Positions 51,235 to 63,775 of a stretch of DNA of 64,000 bases are shown here, in pieces. The DNA lies in contig CM053794.1 of NCBI GenBank assembly GCA_028671895.1, positions 41,742,501-41,806,500 of the forward strand, written 5' to 3'. The DNA is from Oenanthe sinensis (lineage: Eukaryota; Streptophyta; Magnoliopsida; Apiales; Apiaceae). Numbering within the stretch: position 1 is the stretch's first letter; every line of letters starts with the position of its first letter. A model generated the notes under the pieces. It was not told where the DNA came from, ran no database searches, and saw only the letters and a program-made list of their open reading frames with translations. The position numbers were made by a program, and so were the translations under genes.

Positions 51235-51388
51235 CAAAAATACGGTTTTGCAACCAATACAACTTGATACAACTAAAATCAATTTCAAATGCAACTTTTT
51301 TTTTGAAAAAAAATGAAGTTGCTCATAATTGTATTTGAGATTGATTTTAATTATATCAGGTTGCATTGGTTGCAAAACTGTATTTTTG
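51235..51388. repeat. Imperfect hairpin, about 70-bp arms
   Basis: The left arm (from CAAAAATACGGTTTTGCAAC) pairs with the right arm ending GTTGCAAAACTGTATTTTTG. The match continues through AATCAATTTCAAAT against ATTTGAGATTGATT, with a short loop near 51303-51312. Confidence 0.85.
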
Positions 51389-51589
51389 CAAAAAATAATA
51401 ATTAAATAATGTATATATTTTTGCAAAAAACAATAAAAAGTTAGGTATTTTTAAAAAACCCAATATTTTTTAACTTATATACTAATATACGGATAAAAAA
51501 AACTTTTTTAGTTTTTGTAACTTTCAATACAAAATTTAAGACATAAATTTGTAACCGTAAGTATAAAACTCATCTTTGTATTCAAAAAT

Positions 51590-51990
51590 GAGTTTAATGA
51601 TTCTAAATTTACCTTTAGATAACTATCTAAAGTTAACATTTATTATTATACAATATCAATGTTATTTTTATAAAAATAAGGGGCATATTCTATTATTACA
51701 AAAATGTCATCCATTTTTTATACTCAAAATACCAATGACTTTATGCAAGTCATCTAAAGTTAACTTTAAGAATCTTTTACTCTTCAAAATTATCCGGCAT
51801 ATTATTTTAAGAGTAAAATGTTATTAAAGTTAAGTTTAGATAACTTATCAAAATTCATTTGAGTATAAAAAATGAATGACGTTTTTATAATAATAAAATC
51901 TACCTTTTTACAATTATAAAAAAATAAACTTAATATTGTATTATAATAAATATTAATTTTACATAATTAACTTTAAAAACATTAAACCCT
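51590..51990. mobile_element. Foldback MITE, about 400 bp
   Basis: The two halves are inverted copies. AGTTTAATG at 51591 pairs with CATTAAAC at 51980-51987. ATCCATTTTTTATACTCAAA pairs with TTTGAGTATAAAAAATGAAT near 51860. GGCATATTCTATTATTACAA pairs with TTATAATAATAAAATCTACC near 51890. No coding capacity and no secure target duplication. Confidence 0.7.
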
Positions 51991-54950
51991 TATTATAATA
52001 TAAAGTAGTTTCATAAGATCATTCTAACACCACCAATCCCATTTATAAACGTATGTGTGTTTTTATTGACTGGATTGCAAAGTAAAAGGGGGAAACACGA
52101 AACACCTATTATTCTATTACAAATCAGAAACAAAACCAAATTAAAGTACGGGAAAATAATCGAAATCACATTTCTGTTTAAGATAACCAACAAATTCGTG
52201 TTCTCTTTCATTATTACACCTCAACTGAAATGAAAAAAAGCTTTCAAGTTCCTTTTCTGGCTGTACTTATCTTAAAAGGTGTATAGACGTATTCAAAATT
52301 ACCACTCAAGCCTTATTCGGCGTCCCATTTATATTTAGTATATATACAAAATATAATGATTACCTTATATTCTCTCTCTTACGACTTATTAAAATAATAA
52401 TAATTTTTATATTCTCACTTGTACACGTTATCTTTGACACCACTCTTTTGAAAAATACTTTAATATGAAAGTGTCCCACATTTTTCATTTTAATGTTATT
52501 TAATTACATATTATATTTTTTTAATTATTATACATATTATAATAACAAATATTATAAAATACACTATTTAAATAAAATAAGCTTTCAAGTATATAATTGA
52601 TTAAAGGTTAATATATTCATATATATATAAATTGTATATAGGATTAAAAAATATTATAAATAATTTTATAAAGTAAATATACATTATTAATAATAATAAC
52701 ATTTTAAATATTAAATACTTTATTGTTCCACAAAAAATTGACATACCAACTAGGTCTACTGATAATTCATTACTCATTAGCATCCCAGTAACCACCGTGC
52801 GAGCCATGCCCAAATTATACATGACAAGGTCGGTGGACTAAAGATGTGGGCTTTCATAACCATTTTGTTGTTCTAATTTTTAAATAATAGAAGCCTATCT
52901 AAATACTTCATCTAACATGGGCTTTGTACATGGCAGGGACCTTTCGTACTGGTAGAATAATATAAAATTCTTATTAAATCCTTTTAAATACAGTAACATT
53001 TTAAGATTTTTGGAGGATCGGTAATTTAGAAGACACTGACTAATTTGTAACGTCTAGTTGAATTGAAGAATAAAACGGACCAATTTTTGTGGGCTTCTCT
53101 ATTCGAGTCCCACTTTTATTATCCTTTTACTACTACTAGGAGAAAATCGGACAAGTGAATTATACATAATATTTCTCATAATTTTCTGTTTTGTATGAAA
53201 ATTAAACTTTAAGCTTTGAAACGATATAAATATTGTTCACACGTGTTAAAAGATACATTAAAAGAAGAAGAAAAGGAAGTCATATGATTTAGAACGTAGA
53301 AGCCGAGGAAGTGCTATTCATGGAATACCGCATAATTTTGTTCATTTTGTCCGCGTAAATACTTTGTTGCATAACTGTTCTTTTAATTCAATAGTCAACT
53401 GAACTGACCAATAAAACAGACTTGAGACTCGAAACTTGATGTTTTAGAACAATTATCATTTTTTAATTCTTCAACTCCATGGGGAGGCTTTGTGAATACG
53501 TGACATAAACAAACATACCAGTCGACCAATAGTTCCCACCAATTACTAGTTACTCCATCGGTCAAAAAAGAAGGATTTTTAGATTTCTTCACATATTCTA
53601 ATATGTTTGATAGAGCCATTCTTAAAAATCAAATGTTTACTAATTACCTAAAATTCTAAAATAAACAATAAAATACATATTTTAATATTTTATGGAATCA
53701 CAAAAACACCATTAAAGAATCAATTTTTATAACATTCTTTATATTTCAACTGAGAAACTCATTTAGTTAAGATGTTAAAGTTGGTTAAAGTACCTATTCA
53801 CTTAAATTCAGGGTGAATAAGATTTCATTTGAGATTATAATTATAGTTATTGTATTTAAAAAAATGTTATTAATAAAATTAAATAATTATTTGATAATAA
53901 TTTATGTATATTTAAAATAAAATATAAATATTTTTTTTGAAAAAATAATAAAAATACTTCTTACAAAAATTTAAAAACAATTTTTTCAGATTGAAATCAC
54001 TTTTTAGACAAATAATTTTTAAATTTTATTAAAACATCTTTTTAAATAAAAATTGCTATTACAATTTGAAACGACCGGAGTCTAGTGTGATAACAGACTT
54101 TCCTAATGTGAACATATATTTTTTTTATATAAAATATAACTTACTTGTAATATTTCTACTTGATCCTTCTCCTCCCAAGCCAGGACTGGACTTTAAATAT
54201 TAGGTTTGTTCGGCCACATGGTCCCTCCAGGCTCCAGCGTAAAAATAAATAATGGTTAGAAATAATTATTGGAAAGAATAAAAAATTGGTGTATATATAT
54301 TAAATAAAAATTAATTTTAAAATATTTTTTAAACCTCCTTTATAAGTTAAGGATTAAGATTTTGAAAATCGTATGGAATTTTTTTTATTTTAATATTTTG
54401 GAATCTTAAATGCTCGTTTATGATAAATTCATACGTTTAAGAAATTTGTTTGAACGAGGTCCAATTGTTATATGATATGTTATAAATATTTTGTAGTATG
54501 ACAGATGATTTTATAAATTACTCCGTACAAGGATGAAAAAGTGTCATTTTCTCGATAAAAATTCGGTGATGTGACATGTTTTCAATAATCAGATTATGGG
54601 CATGAGATTGGATTATTATTGCCTTAAATATTTTATACATTATCATCGAGCTTCCTAAATATGTACCCAACAATATTTTTCTCAGAAGTATTAGAATATA
54701 CATCGATTTAATATAAATAATAATATTTTATTTCAACAACTTTAAAAGGTAGAAACTCGTAAAAAATGTCTAAGTAATACCTACATAAACTCGTATATAA
54801 TTTTTAATTTTTAAAACTGAAAATATATAATTCAAGGTAGACACTGTTTCGTATGAGAAACGTAATAAGTGGGCCCCGTGTAATAACAATTCAAACGTCA
54901 GAGCACCCACTAGAGTAGTAATAAACTGCTACAGTATTTCTTTAAAATGA
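51991..54950. other. AT-rich gene-poor DNA
   Basis: No gene, RNA gene or structured repeat is recognised. Confidence 0.4.
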
Positions 54951-55019
54951 TGAAGCAGGGCATCAAAATCAAATCAAATTAGTCATATAGAGGCGAGCTC
55001 ATCCATCTTGTCAAGTCAA

Positions 55020-56013
55020 AACAAAGAAAAATCTCTACACAAACAAACCAAATATTTTCCCCACGCCTCCTCTTCATTTATCCATTCTCTCCTGTTTAAT
55101 CATCTTCCATAATTTTTTTTTGCCGATTTAATTATTCCTTGAGGTGAGCAACTTATGTATGTATGTATATGCACATGCCTTGTGTGTCAAATTTACAATT
55201 TTTATGCCTTGTTTTTATGCTTTAATTTATGTTTATAGTTAAGGGGGTCAATTTCGAGTTTCGGGTACGTGTCAATATTTGTGTTATGTCATAGTAACTT
55301 GTACAAAGTTGATGACAATGAATAGGTATACAAGTTTAAAAGAATTGTTGTTCTTGATAGATAATAAGATCAAACTTTCATTTTGGTCATACTCTGTTTA
55401 ATTTAGCTGTTTGTGTGTTATTTTAGGATTCTGTCTATGTTAGAATATGTTAATGATAATTGAATTGTGTTATGAGTCATGTCAATATGTACTTACACCC
55501 CTAGTACCCGTAATTTGGGTTGGATATGAAGTTTAGGTTCTCAAGTTTTGATCTTGAACATAGTGGACTATATAGACATCGGGACACATTCTTCAAATTT
55601 TTCTGGTAATTATGAAGAGAGTTCCGGACACAGCTAGCTTACACATTATTAATTTTCCCTGTAGTAATTTAATTTGTTTGGTATTACGTTCCAATAAGCA
55701 AACAAATGAAGGACTATACATTTATGAAGTAATTTAAAGCAATGTACTGCAGAGATATTGTTAAGCATTCTTAAAAATCTTTGGCAGAAAAAGAAAGAAA
55801 TATGGGACTGTAGCCATAGAGATGATGTAGCAAAAACATATCTTCGTCTATCATTGTCGTTATATTCAGTCACTCAATCATGCATATTGGTTATTAATAT
55901 AATTGTAACTGTAAAAAAAATCAATTCACTTGCTAAAGCGGCTGCTTGGTTCAATTTGACGAAACAGATTCCCCGCGTGTTTGATATATCAGCCACCATA
56001 AACCACTTGTGTA
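55020..56013 (+). promoter_or_regulatory. Probable leader exon and leader intron of the kinase gene
   Basis: A CT-rich stretch (about 55050-55141) ends in TTGAG followed by GTGAGC at 55143, a good donor. No kinase-like coding sequence occurs before ATG 56014. A spliced 5' leader is the simplest reading. The exact acceptor is not certain. Confidence 0.4.
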
Positions 56014-57334
56014 ATGGCTTGCTTTACTGGTTGTTTCAGTAGAAAGGCAAATTTCCCAACTACGGGCAACATAGACATTGAGGAAGGTACATCGACTTCA
56101 AATTCAGCCTGTCAGATTTTTCTTATAGTACAATGATTATCAAGTTTAGCGATTATTGGCTTCTGCATCATTATTATGTTTTAAGGCAGCAAACAATTGT
56201 ATAAACTTCTTTTACATACATTGTATGAGCAATTTGCATTGACTTGTATAGTCAATGTGCCTACACATGGATCCCTATAAAAAGTAAAGATATCTGATCA
56301 AATTTTTATATGATACAGAGATTTCAAGCATTCAGAACATCAGATTGTACTCTTATAAGGAGCTTCAAATTGCCTGCAATGACTTTAGTGGGGCCAATAA
56401 AATTGGGAGGGGAGGCTTTGGTCCTGTTTACAAGGTAAGATTACAATTTGAGTTTGTATTGATATCTATAAAATAATTTTAGTGATTCCATTATTTTCAT
56501 GAATTAACAAACTATTAAATATGCCAGGGAAAACTAAAAGACGGCACTTTAGTGGCTATAAAAGTTCTTTCAGTGGAGTCAAGTCAGGGTGTGCGGGAGT
56601 TCTTGACAGAGATAAATACTATCTCAGCCATACAGCATGAAAACCTAGTTTCATTGTATGGTTGTTGTGTGGAAGGAGTTCATAGAATCGTAGTTTATGG
56701 TTACCTTGAAAATAATAGCCTTGCTCAAACTTTATTAGGTAGTTCACCTAATACTTTTAGTCTGGAGGTTTAGTACATTCAACTGTACTTATGTGCTTTG
56801 ATTACTTTTAAAACAGGTGGTATGCGTTCCAACATTAAGTTTAGCTGGAATGTTAGGACCAAGATTTGCATAGGGATTGCACGGGGTTTAGCATTCCTTC
56901 ATGAGGATATTCAGCCTCATGTTGTCCACCGAGATATTAAAGCTAGCAATGTTCTCCTAGACAAAGACCTCACTGCCAAGATTTCAGATTTTGGCCTTGC
57001 GAAACTTTTCCCACCAAACCTTACTCATATCAGTACTCGTGTCGCAGGAACTTTGTAAGTTCATCACCGCTTGTTCAGTAAATTTTCATTATAGAATTGG
57101 TTTTGGATATAATTCTATTTTGTATTTAAACAAATGTATTGGATATACCTTGCAGCAGTGTGACAATAATTTATACATGTTCACCAAATCACCAGAAACA
57201 GAAAAAAAGGTTCTTATATTCCTTGTCGAATTCAAGCATTTTCTTTTAAACTGGTGTACAGAAAGACCTTTCTAACATTTCCTGTACCTTAGATGGTACT
57301 ACATACTGGTTATAGCTTACTTCAGGGAAAGACA

Positions 57335-57374
<40 letters not shown>

Positions 57375-58593
57375 CATTTCTGGAAAAGACTGCTCCTTTT
57401 AGCTAGCCCACATTCTGTTTGTGTTACCTAATTCTACTTGATGTCTAATTTCCTGGGTAAAAGCACCCATTTCCCAGCTAAGTAGTGGATTGCTTTCCAC
57501 TTCCTGGGCAGCAGAGACACAAAGTTATCTATGTTTGTTCTTCTATATTTCATTTTATTGAAAAATTTGTGATTTTTGTAGAGGTTATCTGGCCCCGGAG
57601 TATGCATTACGAGGCCAATTAACGAGAAAAGCAGATATTTATAGTTTTGGCGTTCTCCTCTTGGAGATTGTCTGTGGACGAAGCAACAAGAATGATCGGT
57701 CACCTGGTGAAGAAAAATTTCTTCTTGAAAGGGTAAGCAATATTTAGTTCAAAATCTCCTTTGATTTAGCAGGATATCAGTGTTGACTTTAGCTGAAAAC
57801 TTATCTCGTTGTGAAAGCTACTCACTTGCGACATAAATTCTTTAACCCAAGAGTTTCTTGGATGTGACGACTTCTCGATGTACAACTTGTTTAAGGAGCT
57901 TCACTTCTTAACAATTTCTTGGATGCATGAAGAATAACTTCTATTGTTGAACTCTTATGTGTACAGACTACAGATTGCAGTTTTCTTGAAAATTTCTTGG
58001 AGTTTTAAAGTTGGTAGGTTGTAGTGCTGACTAGATTAGATATCTGGTAATATATGTGGTCTTGGATATATTCCTTTGCAGTGTGCTAGATTGGCTCATT
58101 TTTAGGAGAACGGGTTATGTTCTAATTTATTGCGAGGTTGTTATAGGAATAAACCTGTATATATCTCCGTGTAAGTTTATCTTCCTCAAAGCTAAAATCT
58201 ACTCATAATATAGCACATACCTTTTTCTTTGTTTAGGCATGGGCGCTATACAGTGACAACAAGTTAACAGAATTGATGGATGTATCATTGAAAGGTGATC
58301 GGGAGTTTGACCTAGATGAGGCTAGCAAATTTTTGAAAATTTCACTTCTTTGCACCCAACAAATGCCAAAGCTACGACCATCCATGTCTACTGTTGTACA
58401 GATGTTGAGAGGTGAGATTGGTGTGGATGAGAAGATGATATCACAACCTGGCTTAATTTCTGAACAATTTGGAAAGGATAACACATCAGATGCCTCGTCT
58501 TCTCGTTCGGGAAAGCAAGATAATTCTACCAGTTACACAACCATGACACATGGCACTATGACTTTTTCATCGATATATAACAGAAGTCCTTGA
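56014..58593 (+). CDS. CRPK1: CRPK1-like receptor-like cytoplasmic Ser/Thr kinase
   Basis: Arabidopsis CRPK1 is a plasma-membrane-associated kinase that phosphorylates 14-3-3 proteins during cold. Six exons: 56014-56086, 56319-56434, 56528-56738, 56817-57054, 57582-57732 and 58237-58593. GT-AG borders and closing phases give 381 residues. There is no signal peptide or membrane span; Cys3 and Cys7 in MACFTGCFS could be S-acylated. The kinase domain has the Gly loop GRGGFGPVYK (54-63), Lys75 in VAIKVL, HRDIKASN with Asp173, DFGLAK (191-196), GYLAPEYALRGQLTRKADIY and CTQQMPKLRPSMSTVVQML. The tail is Ser/Thr-rich. All catalytic residues are present, so an active kinase is expected. It matches the At1g16670 (CRPK1) type closely, but orthology over paralogy is inferred. 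A GT microsatellite (about 57339-57371) lies in intron 4. Confidence 0.93.
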
Positions 58594-58660
58594 TTGTGAT
58601 GAGGTAAATATCTTTTACATCTCTGTGATTGCTTCTTTCAGTTTTATGTTCTACGCATAC

Positions 58661-59714
58661 TAGACCTGGCAATTCGGGTAAACGGTTCGGTTTCGGATCG
58701 GATTAATTTCGGATCGGATCATTTTTCGGTTATAATATATTTTTATTCGGTTCGGATCGGATCGGATGAGATTCGGTTCGGTTCCAGTTTCGGTTTTGCA
58801 TAAATTGAATCAGTTTCGGTTCGGATCGGTTCGATTTCGGTTTGGGTCAAAATCGGATTAAAGTTCGGATTAAATTCGGTTCGGATATTTTCGGATTTCT
58901 TATTTTAAATTAGATTTTGTTTAGATTTAAAAGTTAAGTTCGGATTAATATTAAATTAATTTGAATTATCGTTGAATTTAAATAAAGATCATTAAGGTAG
59001 TTTGACAAATTATAGTTAAAATTTGATAAAATAATACTGAACAAAATAATTATCTCGATTAAGTAATATATTTCTTCATTTCAGACTTTGGTCAATATGA
59101 TAAAAGAAATGTTCCCTAAATTCTGTAATATAACAATATTTAAAAAAAATCTTGATGTCCAAATAAAAATATAAATAAATTTTATATGTACATATATAAT
59201 ATACAATATTTATTCCTTATTAAAATATGAATTTATATTCACTTTTCTTTACTTTCTAGCAAATTCAAAATAAATGATATTCTTAATATTTAATATTTTA
59301 TTTTACGAACACATGTATTATATGTATGAATTATGTATAAGTGTATAATATATATATGAACGTAACGAATCATAAGATTGTATGTATGAAATATACTTAA
59401 ATTCTATAATTTAGTTTGAGCCATATTTAGTTTGTATAATTTTTAGTTAGGATTTGATCGATTTCGGGTCATTATTGGATCTGTTATTTCGGATTATTTT
59501 CAGTTAAAATTATGGTTCCGGGTCATTTTCGGATCGGATCGAATCGGTTTTCGGATCATTTTCGGATTTGATTATATTGAACCGATATCGGTTCGGATCG
59601 GATTATTTCGGATTCGGTTACACTTTCGGATTATCAAATTCGGATACAAAATCGGATTCGGTTCCCAACATTTCGGGTCGATTCTTCGGGTCCAGACCCA
59701 ATTTGCCAGGTCTA
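58661..59714. mobile_element. hAT-like non-autonomous element with TTCGGATCGG arrays
   Basis: The 1,054-bp element begins TAGACCTGGCAATTCGGGT and ends with the near-complement ACCCAATTTGCCAGGTCTA. It is flanked by a perfect 8-bp duplication ACGCATAC (58653-58660 and 59715-59722). Both ends (about 260 bp left, 270 bp right) are arrays of TTCGG/GGATCGG units and the middle is AT-rich and non-coding. It lies 68 bp downstream of the kinase stop codon, probably in its 3' untranslated region. Confidence 0.87.
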
Positions 59715-59722
59715 ACGCATAC

Positions 59723-60017
59723 CTTCTAGATTTTGTTTAATTTCGATTTTTGTGCTTGTGGCTTCTGAAGATTATTCCATTATGCTATGCCTAAAGTGTG
59801 TTAACAACAAATGTGCTTGCTGCTAACTTTGCCTAAAGTGTGTACATTATTGTCATTTAGCTATCAAGAATCATGCAAATGCTAGTATTCGTGCCTAACT
59901 TAGTTTTGTTGTTCAAACTAACAAGTCGTGATGCATTAGTAATGAACATAGGACCTACATAAAGAGATGAAACCAGGTTTAATGCACTTGTACATCTATA
60001 CTTGTCCAAATGTATTG
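59723..60017. other. Spacer downstream of the kinase gene
   Basis: Nothing recognised; a short internal repeat CTAAAGTGTGT occurs near 59791 and 59833. Confidence 0.35.
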
Positions 60018-60020
60018 TAA

Positions 60021-60905
60021 GAGCAAGTCCAATGCAATGCTATGGGATGTGCTATTTCTATAATATAGCATCAGCTATAGAACATAGCACTCCAATGCAA
60101 TGCTATAGGAGGTGCTAAAATAGAAAAATGCTATAATTGGTTCTATATTTAGAACAATATAGAACCAAATATAGATGTAGATATAATTGCCACATGGGCA
60201 TGCAAGCAGGATTTTGGGGGGAAATGAATATAAAAGTACTCTTATTCCCATCAAAATCTCCTCTTATTATTCTTTTTTTTAAATTACTCATCTTAATATT
60301 TTGAAAATGAAAACTGACCAAGATTGCTAGAATGATAGTTAAATAAATTCTGATGAGGAAGGTAGGAACCAAATAGGTAGGTACCAAATATAAATGTGAA
60401 ATAAGTGAGGTAGTTGAAAAGTTAGTTAATTTTACATCTATTTGGAGCCTGTTTGTGTAACCTGACTTATAGCTTATTCTGACTTTAAGCTGTCTGTTTG
60501 TATAATAAACAAGAAGCTGACTTAAAGTCAGAAATAAGCCAGAAATTGACTTAAAGTCATAAGTACGTATTAGGTACTTTTTTCAGTGACTTATTTTTTT
60601 TTCTATTTTGATAAAAGTTATCTATATGTTATAAATTACTAATAAGTCACTTTTCTTTTTCTTTTTATATTTTTTAAAACTCATAAGTCACTGATAAGTC
60701 AAAATTACCAAAACATACATTTTAAGCTCCCGACTTATCACTTTAAGTCATAAGTCACAATTTTAAGGTTAGCTAAACGGGCTCTTGGTTTCAATTTAAA
60801 ACCATGCATTGGAGCATGAATTTCACTTTAGCACCAAAATACACTTTTTGGTTTCATATTTTAGCAATAGCTACATCTATTTTAGCATTAGCATTGGACT
60901 TGCTC
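60021..60905. mobile_element. PIF/Harbinger-like MITE hosting a nested MITE
   Basis: The ends are perfect 15-bp inverted repeats, GAGCAAGTCCAATGC (60021-60035) and its complement (60891-60905). TAA lies on both sides (60018-60020 and 60906-60908). The total is 885 bp; removing the nested element leaves about 540 bp. ATAGCA/TGCTAT motifs recur near the left end. Non-coding. Confidence 0.88.
60445..60784. mobile_element. Nested MITE with GAGCCYGTTT ends
   Basis: The 340-bp element starts GAGCCTGTTTGTGTAACCT and ends with the near-complement GGTTAGCTAAACGGGCTC. It is flanked by TTG on both sides (60442-60444 and 60785-60787). ACTTAAAGTCA/TGACTTATAAGT-type strings are repeated in both orientations. 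It inserted into the MITE at 60021-60905, so it is younger. Confidence 0.8.
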
Positions 60906-60908
60906 TAA

Positions 60909-62700
60909 TGATGACACAATTTGGCGGTCTGATAGGAAGTGGTGTTTAAGCATCAATTACACAAGAAAAATTAAGGCATTGTCTGTTTCGTCGATTTTGT
61001 AGTTCCTAGGGACACTGATTTAAGTTACAATTTATAGTTTCATGGAATATGAAATAACTGTATTTGGTTTAACACTATGCAACTTTAAGTTACTTTGCTA
61101 ATTTTGGTAATAGTGGTACTGTACTTCATGTGTTTTGGTGTAACTATAAAAACCCGGGAATTTGAAGTTACTTTGTTGAGTTTGAAAATTATTGAACCAA
61201 AGACAGGAACTAATTCAAGTTCTACGGAAGTTGTAGTTACATGGTTGGTGGGTTATATCAAAACAAACAAAGTCCAAGTTTAATTATACTGAGGAAGGTA
61301 AAAGATAGTGGCTATTAATTTTTTTAAAAAAATTCCATCACGAGCTTTTCCATCTAGTGATGTTGGGTCGGTTGCTTAGCAATTAGTCAAGAACCTAGAT
61401 ATGCTTATTAGTATTGGTTGGTCGGCAGTCTTTTAAAATTGAAGTCTTCATGTCATCTTTGTTGCTTATGAGGTTAGATTATTCAATAAAATTTGTATTT
61501 GTCATGTGCTAGGTAAAATCTCGTCCAGTGCCAAGGTGAAGTACCACCATGGATGTGAGAAAACAATTCATGTGTTTGACAGACATTTTCTTAACAGACA
61601 AAGATTGTACAGAGGAAGAAAATTTAAAGGTGGAAGATTCTGTAGCGAATTGGATGGCTAATTGAACCCTGCAATCAGCATTGACAGATTCAACCTCCAA
61701 ACGTTGCAGTAGAACACACTAACAGATTGAGCTGGATTCAGAGCAGATTATAAAAAATCCCATCATTCTAATTGGATCGGGTTGGGTTGGGCCGGCCGAT
61801 TCTAGGTTTGCGGATCGGGTTTGACCGGACCAAGTCATTCTTTTAAAATATTTAATATTATTATTTTTTTGATTTTATAAGTAATAATAACTTTTTTGGG
61901 GATTTTTTAATTTTTGTTAAAATATTTATACTTTTATTCGATATTTCATCTGATATTTTAAAAAATAGATAAAATTTAAATATAGTTGAAATTTTTGAAA
62001 AATTCTGATAAAATCTATGTCGGGCTGGACTAATCCGGCCTGGATTTAGGATTTAATTCGGACCGAATCAGAATTTTGTCCAAATAATTCAATTTTTTTT
62101 TCGAATTTGGTCCAAAAATAATGTAGCCCATTTAACACTGTGCGCCGAATTCGATCTCAAAAAACGAGCTCTTCTTATTTGGAATTTTTGTGCATCACCC
62201 TCTACCGAAGATCCATGTGAGAAATGTTATCCAACATGCACACACAAAAGAATAATATGCGAACTTTTCTAAAATATGAAGGTCTCAGTCTGGTCCAAGG
62301 TTAAAATACACACAACTTTATGTTACAATTGGTTGGGATTAATAAAATTAATTTGAAAATAAATATTTCATTTGTTATCATAATTTTTTCACATTTTTTT
62401 CCATAACAAAATATATATTCTCTTATTTATTCTTATAAATATTACTTTCACCTTTATTATATATTTTTAATTTCACTTATTCTATTTGATTCTCACCTAT
62501 CGAACAAAATATTAACTTTAAACAAACGGACTTTTAATCACTTAACTTACGGATGAATGCCACGGTTCCGATATCCGAACAAAATATGTAAGAATTCAGT
62601 ATTAATTACATTAGTCGGCTTAAATTAAACACTAGGAGAGTTTATTTATAACCTGTCCTAGAAGTTTTAGACTCTAACTAATAATTCTAATCCGATAGAA
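60909..62700. other. Spacer with a GC-richer repeat remnant
   Basis: No gene is recognised. 61765-62110 has GGGTTGGGTTGGG and GGACCGAATC-type strings around an AT-rich core. This resembles a decayed relative of the array-ended hAT elements, but ends and duplication are not identifiable. Confidence 0.35.
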
Positions 62701-62842
62701 CAACGTAGAGTAGACATGGCGAAAATATATAAGTATATAATATAACATAAATATTACCGCCAGCTTAAAACCCTATTTATTTATTATTCACTTGATTTGT
62801 CCCAACAAACTCAATTTATTTCCCGGCGATCACCGATATCCG
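62701..62842 (+). promoter_or_regulatory. Promoter and leader of the right-hand gene, with telo-box
   Basis: AAACCCTA at 62768-62775 is a telo-box, common upstream of plant translation and growth genes. The following stretch (to 62842) ends in CGATATCCG before GTAAGC, a plausible leader-exon donor. Confidence 0.4.
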
Positions 62843-63682
62843 GTAAGCTTTCGATCGTCATCATTCTCTTAAATTCTCGTTTAGTTTCACTTAATATATT
62901 CTTGTGAATGTTTCTAGCATGTTAATTCATCAATTTGATGCTAATAGATGCCTGTGTTTGTATTCGAAGTATTATTTGAAATTTCAGCACCTACTGAATT
63001 CGTTCATATTTAATTTGATAATTTGAGTTATTCCGATCTTCTTATTGATTGGTAACTAACTAACTAACTATGCTTCATCGTATATTATGTGTTACTTTTC
63101 AATATTGTTAATGTTGTTATTCTTTAGCATAATGCCTTGTCTAGTTTCATGCTGATATCGTCTGGTGATACTTGTGCATGCACCGATAACTGATTACTTA
63201 GAGGCTTTTATTCTTTCCGGACTAAAACAAGTTTATGTAGTATAACGTAACCATTGGTTAAAATAAATTTTTATGTCTAACTCTTGATTAAAACTTGATA
63301 TAGATTGCATCTGAATTTTGATGAGATGATTTTGTTTATTTAAGTATTTTCATAGTTTGTTTATGTTATAGGTATTTGTGTTAAAATTAGATAATTGATT
63401 TTTGAATTTTGCAAATCGACTTGGAACTTTAGAAGGCAAATTGTATTTGTTAATTGGAATGGAGGTAACCACCATCACTACGGAAATCAATTATTAAATT
63501 TAATTAGATTGTAAGTAGACAATCTCTTGTGGTGTGAATCACTTGTGGATTTTCTGTTTTCCATATTATTGTTTTCACTACAGCTTGATGCTATGGACTC
63601 AATGATTGTGTACAGTTTAATATCACCATTCTGTGTTGAGAGTTCTTCCTTTTTGTATTACGCCAGTTACCCTGTATTAGAC

Positions 63683-63775
63683 ATGGATTCTGAAGCCAAC
63701 GATAAAGACTGGACTCGTAATATCCAACAGAAGTTTGATGTTGTGCGCCATGAGGTTGATGAATTTGTCAGCATG
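63683..63775 (+). CDS. Unrecognised protein, first coding exon (partial)
   Basis: The reading MDSEANDKDWTRNIQQKFDV then VRHEVDEFVSM ends at 63775 before a GTATAA donor; the gene continues beyond the window. I do not recognise the family. The segment is acidic, amphipathic and probably helical. An in-frame upstream ATG (63593) would add residues rich in Ser, Tyr and hydrophobics (MDSMIVYSLISPF), but the Asp/Glu/Trp-rich start at 63683 looks more like a conserved N-terminus. The long region 62843-63582 would be a leader intron ending in CACTACAG at 63575-63582. Confidence 0.45.
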
